Shown here: one piece after another, positions 4,810 to 5,899 of the stretch | How the letters are laid out: each line of letters starts with the position of its first letter | How positions within the stretch are numbered: position 1 is the stretch's first letter | Origin: Candidatus Babelota bacterium | Lineage (GTDB): Bacteria > Babelota > Babeliae > Babelales > Vermiphilaceae | Assembly (NCBI GenBank): GCA_013213985.1 | Contig: JABSSP010000175.1 | Location: 1-5,899 of the forward strand | Reading direction: 5' to 3' | DNA length: 5,899 bases | Made by a program: the position numbers and the translations under genes | Notes under the pieces: model-generated | Seen by the model: the letters and a program-made list of their open reading frames with translations, nothing else | Database searches by the model: none | Told to the model about the DNA's origin: nothing

Positions 4810-5899
4810 GTGGTACAAAACATTTGGGACGATTTTTTAAAAATCGTTAAACAGGAGGCTGGCAGCCGTATAGTCGATACATGGTTTAGGGCAGTTACTC
4901 TGCGTCGATGGGACCCAGGTAATAAAACTGTTTATTTACAAGCTCCCAATCGTTTTGTCTGCGAATGGATTCAAGGTAAATATTCTTCGTTGATTAGTGT
5001 GAATTTAGAACGGCTTTTCAGTGTTAATGATCTCAAAGTTGTATTTGAAATTACCAATGAAAAACAAAAGGAAGAAACCGTTGAAGTTGTTTCAAAAAGT
5101 ACAGAGATAATTCCAGCCGTTGCGGTTAAAAAGAAAAATCTTCCTGTTAGATCAGCAAGAACAGGTGATTACATCAACGCTTCGCATACATTTGAAACAT
5201 TTGTTGTTGGTTCGAGCAATTCATTGGCTTATGCAGCAGCAAAAGCAATCACAGAAAAGCCTGGACGTCTTTATAATCCACTTTTTTTATATGGTGACTC
5301 AGGCCTTGGCAAAACACATTTACTCCATGCTATTGGCAATGAAGTGAAAAAAAAATATGAAAAGGTGGGTGTTTTATATCAAACGGCCGATAGGTTTGTG
5401 AACGAATTTATTTATGCAATTCGTTTTGATAAAGTACATAAATTCAAAGCAAAATATAAATCAGTTGATATTTTATTGATTGACGATATTCAATTTATTT
5501 CAAACAAAGAGCAGACCCAAGAAGCATTTTTTCATATTTTTAATTCTTTGTACGACGCCCATAAACAAATTGTTTTTTCAAGTGATAATATTCCTCAAGA
5601 TATTTCTGGGTTAGCTGATCGGTTGTGTTCTCGCTTAGCATGCGGCTTAGTTGCAGATGTACGATTACCTGAATTAGAAACAAGGGTCGCAATTATCAAA
5701 AAAAAAGCTGAAGCCAACAATGAATTTTTGAGTGATGATGTGGCTCACTTTATTGCTTCCCGGATGGTTCCCAGTGTACGAGAGCTTGAAGGGTCATTAA
5801 TTCGCGTTATGGCATTTGCATCACTTACAAAACAACCAATTACGCTTGATCTTGCAAAAAAAGTACTTGAGTATACGGCCAGACCACAAAAACAACGAA
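4810..5899 (+). CDS. dnaA: Chromosomal replication initiator DnaA, 3' end outside window
   Basis: 363 codons are present and the gene runs off the right edge before the DNA-binding domain IV. Known of the family: an AAA+ ATPase that binds DnaA boxes at the origin, melts DNA and loads the helicase. Seen: domain I (1-80) with Ile5-Trp6 and TWF (24-26); a short Lys/Val-rich linker (about 82-120); domain III from TFETFVVGSSNSLAYAAA (127-144); Walker A GDSGLGKT (162-169); Walker B LLIDDIQF (222-229); sensor 1 SSD (257-259); box VII with arginine finger Arg275 in RLCSR; and sensor 2 Arg324 in VRELEGSL (323-330). Walker A has Asp-Ser where most DnaA proteins have Gly-Val, and box VII contains two cysteines (273, 278). 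The GTG start at 4810 is chosen because VVQNIWDDFLK aligns with the usual DnaA N-terminus; the Shine-Dalgarno is weak (GAGAAAG). In-frame GTG (4768) and TTG (4762) codons would add an unusual extension. Confidence 0.96.
   Translation, partial: MVQNIWDDFLKIVKQEAGSRIVDTWFRAVTLRRWDPGNKTVYLQAPNRFVCEWIQGKYSSLISVNLERLFSVNDLKVVFEITNEKQKEETVEVVSKSTEIIPAVAVKKKNLPVRSARTGDYINASHTFETFVVGSSNSLAYAAAKAITEKPGRLYNPLFLYGDSGLGKTHLLHAIGNEVKKKYEKVGVLYQTADRFVNEFIYAIRFDKVHKFKAKYKSVDILLIDDIQFISNKEQTQEAFFHIFNSLYDAHKQIVFSSDNIPQDISGLADRLCSRLACGLVADVRLPELETRVAIIKKKAEANNEFLSDDVAHFIASRMVPSVRELEGSLIRVMAFASLTKQPITLDLAKKVLEYTARPQKQR

Noticed and set aside
5120..5347. A 75-codon + strand frame inside dnaA
   Set aside because: It is out of frame with the motif-rich DnaA reading frame and has no protein-like features.

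Overview
The window reads as a piece of an AT-rich bacterial chromosome with seven protein-coding genes, all on the + strand. In order they are: the 3' end of an FKBP-type peptidyl-prolyl isomerase; a pyridine-nucleotide-dependent FAD oxidoreductase; two adjacent small exported proteins of unknown function; a short-form phosphatidylserine decarboxylase; an exported beta-rich protein of unknown function; and the first 363 codons of dnaA, which runs off the right edge. No tRNA, rRNA, CRISPR array, transposase or integrase was seen. The organism cannot be fixed from this stretch. The AT-rich composition, the Sec-exported orphan proteins and the short Psd would fit a reduced, host-associated lineage such as Dependentiae/Babelota (TM6), but that is only a weak guess.

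Left part (1-1591): the FKBP gene ends 14 bases before the oxidoreductase starts, so the two are probably co-transcribed. Both families are well recognised from motifs. The oxidoreductase has a cysteine (Cys44) about where CoA-disulfide reductases carry their redox cysteine, although the sequence around it differs.

Middle part (1592-3359): two signal-peptide proteins of 139 and 307 residues lie in tandem. Their ribosome-binding leaders are almost identical, and they share a pattern of short motifs, so they look like diverged paralogs of an uncharacterised exported family. Each is preceded by an unusually good GGAGG Shine-Dalgarno site, unlike the other genes here. After the second one comes a 192-base gene-free stretch. 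It holds a perfect TATAAT box, a 39-nt element that folds as RNA into an uninterrupted 17-bp hairpin using four G-U pairs, and a clear intrinsic terminator. This could be a small RNA gene or a structured leader or attenuator ahead of psd.

Right part (3360-5899): psd makes phosphatidylethanolamine in the membrane, and no pssA partner is visible in the window. A likely sigma-70-type promoter precedes the 178-residue exported protein. The 117-base gap before dnaA carries three copies of the motif TNTGGTAA spaced 10 and 33 bases apart, a possible operator for dnaA. dnaA begins with GTG, and its domains I-III carry all the main ATPase motifs. No cluster of classical DnaA boxes is present, so the replication origin is not obvious in this window.
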